From: Rhodothermales bacterium
GTDB lineage: Bacteria; Bacteroidota; Rhodothermia; Rhodothermales; JAHQVL01
Assembly (NCBI GenBank): GCA_041391505.1
Contig: JAWKNW010000018.1
Span: 1 to 64,000 of the forward strand
Reading direction: 5' to 3'
Length of the DNA: 64,000 bases
The position numbers and the translations under genes were made by a program. Positions 25,403 through 34,440 of the stretch are shown piece by piece. Position 1 is the first letter of the stretch, and every line of letters begins with the position of its first letter. Under the pieces are notes generated by a model. The model ran no database searches and was not told the DNA's origin. It worked only from the letters and a program-made list of their open reading frames with translations.

Positions 25403-26761
25403 CTAATCAAGCGGCAGGAGCCACGCCCCGAGCATCGTGATCGCGAGGCCGACGAAGCCCATCACGACCGAAATGGGCGTCAGGGTGCGCAGGGCCTCGC
25501 GCTCCGGGAGACCGCCCATCTGCGCCACCACCCAGAAGCCGCTGTCGTTCATCCACCAGATCGGTTTGGAGCCGCACCCGATGGCGAGCGCGAGGTAGAG
25601 CGGGTGGAAGGCCAGGCTGCCGTCGCCGGCCATGCCGCCGAACACGCCGGCGGCGGTGATCATGGCGACCGTAGCCGAGCCCTGGGCCGTGCGGATGAGC
25701 ATGGTGAGCAGGAACGCGACGGGGAGGAGCCATTGCTGGGAGGTTGGCGTGTGCTCCGCGATGGCCGCGCTGATGTTGGTTTGCTGGAAGAGCTGCCCGA
25801 GCGCGCCGCCGGCCCCGGTGATGAGGATGATGCCGCCGGCGCTCAGAAGCGCCGGTTTGACGGCCGCCATCGCGTCGTTCCAGGAATCGAACCGGGCGAG
25901 GAGTCCGAGCGCGACGAGGGCGCCGGCGAGGAGCGCGATGTTCTTGTCCGCGAGGAAAGCGAGCCACGGGGCTTCATGGATCGCGCCGGCCGTGATCAGG
26001 ACGAGGGGCAGGGCGATGGGCAGGAGGGCGAGTCCGAGCGAGGGCATCCGGGTCTCGAGGGGGGCGGTATCCGTCTCGAGGTCGGTGGGGGTGAAGGGCC
26101 GCAGGGCGTCGGCGTGGCGGGCATAGGCGAAGCCGGCGGCCGCGCAGAGCAGTCCGACCATGCCGCCGCCGACGATCATCAGGCTCAGGTCGACCCCGAA
26201 CGCATCCGCGATGAAGAGCGGCCCGGGGGTGGGCGGGACGAGCGAGTGGGCCATGACGCCGCCGGCGACGATCGCGAGCACGTAGAGCAGGTAATTGCGG
26301 CCCGTCTGCCGGTACAGCGACCGGGCGAGGGGGATCATCAGGAAGAAGACCGTATCGAAGAAGACCGGGATGGCCAGGAGAAATCCGCCGCCGAGCAGCG
26401 CCTCCGGCGCCCTTTTTTCGCCGAATAGCGTGAGGAGGCTGCGCACGATCCGGCCGGCCGCTCCGCTCCGCAGCATCCCGACGCCGATGACGGCCGCGAG
26501 GGCGATGACGATGCCGATGCTGCCCGTGGTCCGCCCGAACCCCGCGGCGATCCGCGCGCCGACGCCCGTCGCCGCCAGGCGGGCCGCCTCGGCGTCGGAC
26601 ATCCCCTGGGCCAGGCCGTATTGCACGACGAGCGCGTCCGGCGTGATGAGCGCGACGAGCACGGCCCCGAGCAGCAGCGCGAGGAACGCCGGCATCCGGA
26701 AGAGGAGAATCGCGCCGACGACGCACACGAGGCCGGCCAGGAAGATGAGGAATGGGAGCAT
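25403..26761 (-). CDS. gntP: GntP family gluconate/sugar-acid permease
   Basis: A 452-residue inner-membrane symporter, normal length for GntP (about 440-450). Many hydrophobic helices; characteristic stretches AIPVFFDTVFFLMIPL and LVPPTPGPLFIADAFGVD (the P-x-P-G-P motif), and GCGSKPIWWMNDSGFW near the end. It would import gluconate-like sugar acids with protons and fits the adjacent dehydratase and DapA-like gene. ATG at 26761 begins MLPFLIFLAG; the frame continues upstream only through repeat sequence. The leader is pyrimidine-rich and shows no Shine-Dalgarno. Confidence 0.9.
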   Translation of the reverse strand: MLPFLIFLAGLVCVVGAILLFRMPAFLALLLGAVLVALITPDALVVQYGLAQGMSDAEAARLAATGVGARIAAGFGRTTGSIGIVIALAAVIGVGMLRSGAAGRIVRSLLTLFGEKRAPEALLGGGFLLAIPVFFDTVFFLMIPLARSLYRQTGRNYLLYVLAIVAGGVMAHSLVPPTPGPLFIADAFGVDLSLMIVGGGMVGLLCAAAGFAYARHADALRPFTPTDLETDTAPLETRMPSLGLALLPIALPLVLITAGAIHEAPWLAFLADKNIALLAGALVALGLLARFDSWNDAMAAVKPALLSAGGIILITGAGGALGQLFQQTNISAAIAEHTPTSQQWLLPVAFLLTMLIRTAQGSATVAMITAAGVFGGMAGDGSLAFHPLYLALAIGCGSKPIWWMNDSGFWVVAQMGGLPEREALRTLTPISVVMGFVGLAITMLGAWLLPLD

Positions 26762-26822
26762 GGGGCGGAGGGGGAAGGGGAAGGGGGATGACAAAATGCG
26801 GCAGCCGCCCCTTACACGCAAC

Positions 26823-27085
26823 TGCATCCCGTATCCCGCATCTTGCATCCCGAATCCAACATCCCGCATCCTGCATCCCGCATCCTGCATCCCGCATCCT
26901 GCATCCCGCATCCCACATCCCGCAACCCACATCCCGCATCCCACATCCCATCCTCCGCATCCCACATCCCGCATCCCACTCCCGCATCCCGCATCCATCC
27001 CACATCCTCCCGTCCCATCCCGCATCCTGCATCCCCATCCGCATCCCCCATCCCCCATCCCATCTTGCATCCCACCCCCCGCATC
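26823..27085. repeat. Heptanucleotide satellite (GCATCCC/GCATCCT), about 260 bp
   Basis: Mostly 7-base units GCATCCC, GCATCCT and ACATCCC run through the spacer between the divergent gntP and DapA-like genes. On the minus strand the series GGGATGC GGGATGT gives many GGG runs separated by four bases, so it meets the usual G-quadruplex pattern. Frames through it are open but compositionally meaningless. Confidence 0.9.
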
Positions 27086-27129
27086 CGCTATCCTTCATGA
27101 TTCATGTTCCATCCCCATCCCCACGCCCC

Positions 27130-28053
27130 ATGCGCACCGCTCCAGTCACATCCGAACTACTCGCGTCCAGTGTCCTCGCCGTCCCGCCGCTCGCCCGGCA
27201 TGCGGATCTTACCTTAAATGAGAAAGAAAACCGCCGGCTGATCCGCCATATCGAGCAGGGCGGGGTTCGCATCCTGCTCTACGGGGGCAATGCGAACTTC
27301 TATCACATCGATCCGGAGGAATACCGCGATGTGCTGGCGCATCTGGCGGAGGCGGCTTCGGAGGAGACGACGGTGATTCCTTCGATCGGGCCGGCGTACG
27401 GGACCATGATGATGCAGGCCCGCATCCTGCGGGACACGGCGTATCCCACGGCAATGGCGCTGCCGTGTACGTTTGCATCGACGTCCGCCGGGATGGCGGA
27501 CGGGTTGCGCAGGGCGGCCGACGTGGCCGGCAAGCCGCTCGTGCTGTACATCAAGTCCGAGGGGATGCTGGACGTGGCCGATATCGCCCGGCTCGACGCG
27601 GAAGGGATCGTTGCGGCGATCAAGTATGCGGTCGTGCGCGAAAACCCGTTGGAGGACGCGTTGCTGCGGTCGCTGGTGGAGGCCGTGCCGGCCGCGCGCA
27701 TCGTGAGCGGGATCGGGGAGCAGCCGGCGATCGCGCATCTGCGGCGGTTCGGGCTGGTCGGGTTCACGTCCGGTTGTGTCTGCATCGCGCCGGCGTTGTC
27801 GCAATCCATGCTGCATGCCCTCAAGGCCGGCGACTACGGGCGGGCCGAAGCCATTCGCCGCGTGTTCGAGCCGCTGGAAACCCTGCGTAACGAGATCAAC
27901 CCGATTCGGGTGCTGCACGAGGCGGTGCGCCTGGCCGGCGTGGCCGACACCGGGCCGATGCTGCCTTTTCTTTCGCCGCTGGAAGCGGGGCAGCAGGCGC
28001 GGATCCAGGCCACGGCGCAGCACCTGCTAACCGGGCAGGATGTGACCGTTTGA
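27130..28053 (+). CDS. Dihydrodipicolinate synthase (DapA) family protein, lysine present
   Basis: A 307-residue TIM-barrel protein of the DapA/N-acetylneuraminate lyase superfamily. The presumed Schiff-base lysine is Lys165 in AAIKYAVV (codon 27622-27624), corresponding to the GIK motif of the family. The usual tyrosine motif YY-N-P is not seen, so it is a divergent subfamily. Placed beside gntP and a pentonate dehydratase, it may be an aldolase or dehydratase of 2-keto-3-deoxy sugar acids rather than a lysine-pathway enzyme. A paralogue with Val at this position is at 53644-54570. Confidence 0.8.
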   Translation: MRTAPVTSELLASSVLAVPPLARHADLTLNEKENRRLIRHIEQGGVRILLYGGNANFYHIDPEEYRDVLAHLAEAASEETTVIPSIGPAYGTMMMQARILRDTAYPTAMALPCTFASTSAGMADGLRRAADVAGKPLVLYIKSEGMLDVADIARLDAEGIVAAIKYAVVRENPLEDALLRSLVEAVPAARIVSGIGEQPAIAHLRRFGLVGFTSGCVCIAPALSQSMLHALKAGDYGRAEAIRRVFEPLETLRNEINPIRVLHEAVRLAGVADTGPMLPFLSPLEAGQQARIQATAQHLLTGQDVTV

Positions 28054-28695
28054 GAGGGCCTGACGGAAAAAAATCGCGCAAGTTGCCCGAAAGCTGAAAA
28101 AAAAGTATTGGCAATTTAATTATTGCTTGCAGTAGCGCTTCCGGACTTAAAAAATTAAATATAAATTGGATTTATAGCTATTAAATACGGTGTAACCTCT
28201 TTGGTAGTGAAATTTATAAGGGGTTAGATTTTTAGACCCAAGGCTATTGGTGCCGGGGTGGACGATGGGGGATGGCGCGGCGGTTGGAGTTGTTAACTGC
28301 GTGTTAAGCAGGATGGAGGGCGGTTTTTGGTCGGAATTGGGGCGGATTGGAGCGGATTGCCCGCCAGGGGGCGAGAATGGCGTGAAACGGCGATAATGCC
28401 GGATCGGAAGGGGGAATTACGTTGCCCTGTTTTTTCATGTCTTGATAACACAGATGCAAATTAATAATATCACTATTGGACAATGCGGTATGCCACCACC
28501 ATGCTGTACCCCCCTGACGCCGGTGCGTAGCAGACGATGCTCCCTGCGGGATCTATCCGCGGTGCGCAGTCGCTGATTCGTTTTGGATGGTGGGCAGGGG
28601 TCCGGTGCCGAAGCCGGGATCGTGACAGGATGGGTCGCCGCGGGCGTCGCCACATATTGCACACGCTAGAATCATCCAACTGGAGGAAAGCTCAG
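28054..28695. other. Long intergenic region upstream of the TonB receptor
   Basis: No gene is supported here. The first part, about 28096-28190, is markedly AT-rich compared with everything around it and contains the inverted repeat GCAAT-N6-ATTGC (28111-28126), a possible operator. The AT-rich stretch is where a promoter for the receptor cluster would be expected, but no confident -35/-10 pair or Bacteroidota-type TAnnTTTG box was found. No known riboswitch was recognised. Confidence 0.5.
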
Positions 28696-31600
28696 ATGAA
28701 ATTGGTGAGGCTACAACTTGTACTCTTGTCGTTCCTGATGCTGTTCGCAGGGACGGCATGGGCGCAGACAGGCAAGATTGCCGGCATCGTAACGAGCGCA
28801 GCGACCGGGGAAGCGCTTCCCGGCGTCAACGTGGTTATTGACGGCACGACACAGGGTGCGGTTACGGACCTGAGCGGGTATTACGTCATTCTGAACGTGC
28901 GCCCGGGTACCTACAACATTCGGGCGTCATTCGTCGGATTCACCCCCCAGGTATCGGAAAATATCCGGGTGAACATCGACCTGACGACGGAGCTCAACTT
29001 CGGTCTCCGCGAGGAAGCGGTCGGCCTCGATGAGGTCGTCGTTTCGGCGGAGCGCCCCGTCGTCCAACGCGACGTGTCGTCGAGCCTCGTGAACATCAGT
29101 TCCGAGGAGATCGAGAACCTGCCTGTTGCCAGCGTGGCGGACGTCATCGGGCTTCAGGCAGGCTTTGAGCCGGGCCTGAACATCCGCGGCTCGGGCGGCG
29201 ACCAGGTCGCCATGGTCGTCGACGGCGTCAACTTCGCGGACCCCCGCGGCAACCAGCCGTTCCTCGGCGTCAGCTATACCTCGATGGAAGAGGTGCAGGT
29301 GATGACCGGCGGGTTCAACGCGGAATACGGCAACGTGCGAAGCGGCCTCATCAACGTCGTCACCAAGGATCCGGGCCGGACGCGGTACTTCGCCGATGCG
29401 ATCTTCCGCTACACGTCCGCCCAGGAGAAGTATTCGGGTGCGTCTCCGGGCGACCTGAACACGTTCTACAAATATCCGCGCTTCAGCCAGGATGTGTACC
29501 CGGACGCCAATGGCGACCCGTGCACGGTTTCCATGTGCGGCACCTCCATCCTCCCGCAGTACCTCGCGCGCCAGTACGAACCCTTCGGCGGCTGGATCAC
29601 GCTCTCGCAGGGCACCGGCTGGACGCCGGAGCAGATGCGCGTGGCGCAGGAGTGGTACTACCGCAAAGACTTCAAGATCGAGAAGCCGGACTACGAGGCC
29701 GACGCGACGATCGGCGGTCCGGTCCCGGGTGGCACCTCGCTGGGCAACCTGCGCTTCACGGCCTCCTTCCGCCAGACGCAGACTGCCTATAACGTGTCGC
29801 AGCAGCGCCCGACCCAGGACCTGCGCACCTTCCAGGGCAAGGTCATTTCCGATGTGGGCAAGGGCATGCGGCTCGTCCTCAGCGGCATGCACAGCCTCGA
29901 GCAGGGCTTCGCGCTCGACAACTTCACCGCCCAGTTCCTGACGGCGGAATCGCCCCAGTATCCCTGGGACGGCCGCGGCTATCTCTACGCCAACCAGGGC
30001 AACGGGTACGCGAACAACGGCCTGTATGGCGACTGGACCTACAGCCCGTCGGACATCACCCGCCAGATCCTCGGCGCCGAGTTTACGCATACGCTCAACG
30101 CCAGCACGTTCTACACCGTGCAGCTGCAGCGCAACTCGTCGTCGACCCTGACAGGTGAGCCGGATCGCCGGCCCACGTCGCCCGACGGCCAGAGCGCCAT
30201 CGCGAACTGCGTCACGCCGGGCCTCCAGCTGCGTCAGGCGTCGTCCTGCGCCGCCGACGAAATCCCGGTCACCTATGCGCCGTTCGGCTTCCGCGAGCTG
30301 TACGAAACCTCGGTGTTCGGCACCTACGGCGCCCAGGGCGGCGACGCGCGCGACTCCACGGACGTGCTCCGCTGGAGCGGCCGCTTCGACCTGACGAGCC
30401 AGCTGAACCGGTTCATGCTCGTCAAGACCGGCGTTGAATTCCTCTACAGCGATTACGACGTGTACCACGGCTCGTGGGACCCGGCCAACCCGCACCAGGA
30501 AAACCAGAAGATCCGCTGGAGCCGCAGCCCCGTTCAGGGCGCGCTGTATGCCCAGACCAAGCTGGAATTCCGGGGCATGATCGCCAACCTCGGTCTGCGC
30601 GCGGATTACTTCCACGCCACGGGCGAATGGTACGATTACGCTCCGTTCGACCGCGCCTTCTCGGCCCTCTTCGGGTTTGAGGAACTTGACGTCGTGCTCG
30701 ACACCGCGCCGACGGCCCGTCAGCTGACGCTGAGCCCGCGTCTCGGGATCTCTTTCCCGGTTACCGAGACCAGCAAGTTCTACTTCAACTACGGCCACTT
30801 CCGTCAGATGCTCGACCCGGCCCGCCTGTTCGGCATCGAATACCGGATCAACGGCCAGATCAACAACATCGGCAACCCGAACCAGACGCTGCCGAAGACG
30901 GTGGCCTACGAGCTGGGTTACGAGCAGGGCTTCGCCGATCAGTTCCTGATCCGTGTCGCCGGCTTCTACCGCGACCTGTCGAAGCAGCCGCGCAACGTGA
31001 CGTACATCAGCCTCGACGACCTCGTGAACTACTCGCGCGTCGAGCCGCTGAACTTCGCCGACAACCGCGGCTTCGAGATCACGCTGTCGAAAAACCGCGG
31101 CCGCTGGCTGCGCGGCTTCATCAACTACAGCTACCTCGTGAAGAAAGGCGGCAACTTCGGGTATGGCCAGATCGACGAGAATCGCCGCGCCTTCCAGGAG
31201 TACATCAACAGCCCGTCCTCGCTGTCGTCCTCGACGCCGGTGCCGGAGCCGTTTGCGCGCGTCAACCTCGAGTTCCTGCTGCCGGCGAACGTCTCGCAGA
31301 ACGAGACGGTCAACGCCCTCCTCGGCGACTGGCGCATCAACCTCCTCGGCGACTGGCGCACCGGCGCTCCGTCGACCTGGGACGGCGGCCTCAACGTCAA
31401 CGTGAACGGCCCGGGTCAGGACCTCCGCATCGCGTACAACGTGAACTGGCGCGATTACAAGATGCTCGACCTGCGTCTGGCCAAGAACATCGGCACCTCG
31501 TTCGGTCGCGCTCAGCTGTTCGTCGACATCACGAACGTGCTGAACCTGAAGCAGATGTACTACCGCAACGGCAACATCTTCGTCGGCACCGACGACGCGC

Positions 31601-32013
31601 GGGATTACATGCGCTCGCTCCATCTCGACGGCAGCATCTTCGACCCGATCGTGACCTGTTCGACGGGGGCCGACGAGGGCAACTGCGCCTACAATGAGAA
31701 GCAGAATCTCCCGTACCTCTGGGTGCCCGGGAATGATAAACCGGGCGACTTCCGGAAGAATGGCGTTGCGTTCGATCCGATTTTTGTCGACGCCAACGTC
31801 CAGGACGGCGTGACCGAGTCGTACGAAGGTGCCCTCTACTACGACGTGGCGACCGCCAGCTACATGACGCTCCAGAATGGCACCTTCGTGCCGGCCGATG
31901 AGAATCGTGTCAAGCAGGTGCTCGACGACAAGGCCTACATCGACATGCCGAACAACCTGCGCCTGTTCCTCAATCCGCGGAACGTGTACTTCGGCGTCCG
32001 GCTGTCCTTCTAA
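28696..32013 (+). CDS. TonB-dependent receptor with carboxypeptidase-regulatory-like domain
   Basis: A 1105-residue outer-membrane receptor. A signal peptide (to AWAQ, residue 24) is followed by a CarboxypepD_reg-like domain (about 25-110, GKIAGIVTSAATGEALPGV), a plug domain (about 115-240, containing PVASVADVIGLQAG and VVDGVNF) and a long beta-barrel that ends in the aromatic C-terminus FGVRLSF. It imports an unknown ligand using TonB energy. A good Shine-Dalgarno GGAGG (28683-28687) precedes the ATG. It resembles the receptor of Rhodothermota receptor/PorV clusters more than a SusC with SusD, as no SusD follows. Confidence 0.9.
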   Translation: MKLVRLQLVLLSFLMLFAGTAWAQTGKIAGIVTSAATGEALPGVNVVIDGTTQGAVTDLSGYYVILNVRPGTYNIRASFVGFTPQVSENIRVNIDLTTELNFGLREEAVGLDEVVVSAERPVVQRDVSSSLVNISSEEIENLPVASVADVIGLQAGFEPGLNIRGSGGDQVAMVVDGVNFADPRGNQPFLGVSYTSMEEVQVMTGGFNAEYGNVRSGLINVVTKDPGRTRYFADAIFRYTSAQEKYSGASPGDLNTFYKYPRFSQDVYPDANGDPCTVSMCGTSILPQYLARQYEPFGGWITLSQGTGWTPEQMRVAQEWYYRKDFKIEKPDYEADATIGGPVPGGTSLGNLRFTASFRQTQTAYNVSQQRPTQDLRTFQGKVISDVGKGMRLVLSGMHSLEQGFALDNFTAQFLTAESPQYPWDGRGYLYANQGNGYANNGLYGDWTYSPSDITRQILGAEFTHTLNASTFYTVQLQRNSSSTLTGEPDRRPTSPDGQSAIANCVTPGLQLRQASSCAADEIPVTYAPFGFRELYETSVFGTYGAQGGDARDSTDVLRWSGRFDLTSQLNRFMLVKTGVEFLYSDYDVYHGSWDPANPHQENQKIRWSRSPVQGALYAQTKLEFRGMIANLGLRADYFHATGEWYDYAPFDRAFSALFGFEELDVVLDTAPTARQLTLSPRLGISFPVTETSKFYFNYGHFRQMLDPARLFGIEYRINGQINNIGNPNQTLPKTVAYELGYEQGFADQFLIRVAGFYRDLSKQPRNVTYISLDDLVNYSRVEPLNFADNRGFEITLSKNRGRWLRGFINYSYLVKKGGNFGYGQIDENRRAFQEYINSPSSLSSSTPVPEPFARVNLEFLLPANVSQNETVNALLGDWRINLLGDWRTGAPSTWDGGLNVNVNGPGQDLRIAYNVNWRDYKMLDLRLAKNIGTSFGRAQLFVDITNVLNLKQMYYRNGNIFVGTDDARDYMRSLHLDGSIFDPIVTCSTGADEGNCAYNEKQNLPYLWVPGNDKPGDFRKNGVAFDPIFVDANVQDGVTESYEGALYYDVATASYMTLQNGTFVPADENRVKQVLDDKAYIDMPNNLRLFLNPRNVYFGVRLSF

Positions 32014-32021
32014 GCTTCGCG

Positions 32022-32048
32022 GCAGGGGGGAGGATGCCTCCCCTCTGC
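32022..32048 (+). terminator. Strong hairpin after the TonB receptor (attenuator candidate)
   Basis: Twelve-base stem GCAGGGGGGAGG with CCTCCCCTCTGC (one G-U pair) and a three-base loop, followed after a short gap by CTATTTTT. It lies nine bases after the receptor stop and 30 bases before the next start, so it probably reduces rather than ends transcription. Confidence 0.5.
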
Positions 32049-32079
32049 TGCACCTTCCTTGCTATTTTTCTAAATCCAG

Positions 32080-34365
32080 ATGCAAAACAACATGAACCCT
32101 CGGAGAACCCTCTGGTCGAGATTGCTGCCGGCGTTCTTGCTCCTGGCCCTGAGCCTTGGCGTTGCGCAGCAGTCCCAGGCTCAGTATACGTTCCGCTGGC
32201 TGAACGTGGGCGACTTCCAGCACCGCTTCTATGGCGGCGGTGCCCAGCCTGAGATTTACAACCCGTTCCCCACCATGCTCTGGCCGGGTATCCAGGCTAC
32301 CGATCCGGGCGGCGTCTCGTACATGCACGGCCTGTCGACGTGGATCAGCGCGAAGAATTTCACCGATGAAAACGGGACGGCTTTCCCGGTCCGCGTTTCG
32401 CACGTCGGCCCTCGTTTCGACGGCGTGGGTGAGTTCTTCGAGGAAGAGAACCGGCTGATCAGCCAGTGGGAGGCGCCTTCGATGACGGTCGACGGGCTCG
32501 ACACGTTCAAGGACGTCGTCGCCATCGATGAGATCGATCCGAACCTCAAGCCGGATCGCATGGTCATCAATACGGTGAACTCCTCCGTCGGCGTGACGAT
32601 GAAGCGCACCGCGATGCAGTGGAGCAACCAGTATCACGACGACTACCACATCACCGAGTACCTCTTCACCAACACGGGCAACGTGGACGACGACGAGGAG
32701 ATCGAGCTGCCGAACCAGGTGCTCGAAGACGTCTTCTTCACGTTCATCCGCCGGCCCAAGACCAGCGCTTCGTCGGCCTCGTGGGATAACTCGGAAGGCG
32801 GTTCGGCCTGGGGCCACACCAGCCAGACCGACATCCTCGGCAACGGCGAAAACGACTACGGCCTCGACTGGCGCGGGTTCTTTACGTTCATGCGCCACTC
32901 GCCCGAAAAGACCGTCTACAGCACGATAGGCGCACCGATGTGGTCGCCGGGCTCCTGGTGGTACTCGCTGCAGACCGACACGACGGGCCGCCTCGGCGCC
33001 GCCGCCATGCACGGCGAGATCATCTTCCATGCGGACTCCTCGCCGCACGCTCCGGGTGTCGCCCAGGCCGACGATCCGGCCCAGCCGTACGGCATGAGCT
33101 ACATGAACGCGGACGACGCCGACCTGACGGGCGCCAGCAACCACAACAACATTCAGTTGATGGAGCTGGAGCGCGACTGGATCGAGCGCGGCGCGCCGGC
33201 CCGCCCGAACTACCCGGGCGTCTGGAGCAATGCGCCGCCCCGCGCCGTGCCGTCGCAGATCTACGGTCAGTACCCGGCTGCCGGACCGATCGAGACCAGC
33301 GAAGACTTCATCAACCATTTCGCGACCACCGACGACCCCGCGTTCACCGGCAACTGGATGTACTCCAGCGTGTTCGGTCCGTTCGACATGCAGCCGGGCG
33401 AAGAGTATCGCGTGGTCATGTTCGACGGCGTCGCCGGCCTGAGCCTCGACCTGTCGATCGAACTCGGTCAGTGGTACCGCCGCCGCACGGTCTGGGAAGG
33501 CCGGCCGCGCGCGGAAGCGGATGCCCTGCTCTTCAGCTGGGATCCCAAGCGGAACGTGACCTGTACCGAAGGCGCTGCCGGCTGTATCAGCCTGACGAAG
33601 GACCAGTGGGTCATGACCACCCGCGACTCCCTCTTCAGCCTCATCGAGCGCGCCCGGGCGAACTACGACGGCGGCTACAACGTGATCGCCCCGCCGAAGC
33701 CGCCGAGCAGCTTCGCGGTCAATTCCGGACCGGACCGGATCACGATCTCCTGGGTGCCGACCGAACAGCCGGCCGGCGGATGGGAGCTGTACCGCGCCCA
33801 GAACCGCTACCTCGGCATCCCGGCGCCGTTCGACGAAGAGCGCTACGTCAAGATCGCCGACCTCCCGCCCGGCGCGACCTCGTACGAGGACACGGACGTA
33901 GGCCGTAACGTCGCCTACTTCTACTACCTGACGGCGGTCGGCGGCTCGAACTCGATCGACCCGATGGGCCTCACCGGCACGCCGGACGGCTCGCCGCTGA
34001 AGAGCAGCCGGTACTTCTCCCAGTCGTACGATCCGGCCTTCCTCAAACGCGCTCCGGGTTCGACCCTCGAAGCGGCGCGCGTCGTGCCGAATCCCTACAA
34101 CCTGGGCGCCAACGCGCAGCTGCGCTGGCCGGACCAGCAGAACAAGATCGCCTTCCTCGATATCCCGGGGAACAGCACGATCGAGATCTACACCGAACTC
34201 GGTGAGCTGGTCACGACGATCCTTCACAACGATGGCAGCGGCGACGAGAACTGGAACCTGACCACGGACTCGAACCAGCTCATCGTGAGCGGTATCTACC
34301 TCGCCGTCATTGTCGACAACGACACGGGCGACAAGATTGTCCGCAAATTCGCCGTCATTCGCTGA
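32080..34365 (+). CDS. Secreted protein with fibronectin type III-like domain, unknown function
   Basis: A 761-residue exported protein (signal peptide to AQ, about residue 35). Residues 36-530 are of unknown fold, rich in aromatic and acidic residues. A fibronectin type III-like segment spans about 545-640 (PPKPPSSFAVNSGPDRITIS, WELYRAQNR). The C-terminal part (ARVVPNPYN ... KIVRKFAVI) resembles the carboxy domains of surface proteins in Rhodothermota and related phyla that use type IX-like sorting, though the conserved CTD motifs were not all checked. Between a TonB receptor and PorV, it is probably the surface partner of the receptor. Confidence 0.65.
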   Translation: MQNNMNPRRTLWSRLLPAFLLLALSLGVAQQSQAQYTFRWLNVGDFQHRFYGGGAQPEIYNPFPTMLWPGIQATDPGGVSYMHGLSTWISAKNFTDENGTAFPVRVSHVGPRFDGVGEFFEEENRLISQWEAPSMTVDGLDTFKDVVAIDEIDPNLKPDRMVINTVNSSVGVTMKRTAMQWSNQYHDDYHITEYLFTNTGNVDDDEEIELPNQVLEDVFFTFIRRPKTSASSASWDNSEGGSAWGHTSQTDILGNGENDYGLDWRGFFTFMRHSPEKTVYSTIGAPMWSPGSWWYSLQTDTTGRLGAAAMHGEIIFHADSSPHAPGVAQADDPAQPYGMSYMNADDADLTGASNHNNIQLMELERDWIERGAPARPNYPGVWSNAPPRAVPSQIYGQYPAAGPIETSEDFINHFATTDDPAFTGNWMYSSVFGPFDMQPGEEYRVVMFDGVAGLSLDLSIELGQWYRRRTVWEGRPRAEADALLFSWDPKRNVTCTEGAAGCISLTKDQWVMTTRDSLFSLIERARANYDGGYNVIAPPKPPSSFAVNSGPDRITISWVPTEQPAGGWELYRAQNRYLGIPAPFDEERYVKIADLPPGATSYEDTDVGRNVAYFYYLTAVGGSNSIDPMGLTGTPDGSPLKSSRYFSQSYDPAFLKRAPGSTLEAARVVPNPYNLGANAQLRWPDQQNKIAFLDIPGNSTIEIYTELGELVTTILHNDGSGDENWNLTTDSNQLIVSGIYLAVIVDNDTGDKIVRKFAVIR

Positions 34366-34372
34366 GGCAGCC

Positions 34373-34405
34373 GGCGCGCGGTGCGAGGCCATCGCCCCGC
34401 GCGCC
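34373..34405 (+). other. Long stable hairpin between the 761-residue gene and porV
   Basis: GGCGCGCGG (34373-34381) pairs CCGCGCGCC (34397-34405), extended inward by GCGA/TCGC around loop GGCCA. No T-tract follows. It could protect the upstream mRNA or lower read-through into porV. Confidence 0.5.
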
Positions 34406-34440
34406 CATGCCGCATGAAGCCATAACAGAAGGTGCTTCCA

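Noticed and set aside
26752..27129. N-terminal extensions of gntP and the DapA-like gene through the heptamer array
   Set aside because: The frames remain open only because of the repeats; conserved protein starts are at 26761 (minus) and 27130 (plus).
28190..28230. Bacteroidota-type TAnnTTTG promoter box before the TonB receptor
   Set aside because: The nearest string, TAACCTCTTTG, does not have the right spacing.
28696..32013. SusC/SusD polysaccharide-utilisation locus
   Set aside because: No SusD homologue or glycoside hydrolase accompanies either TonB receptor.
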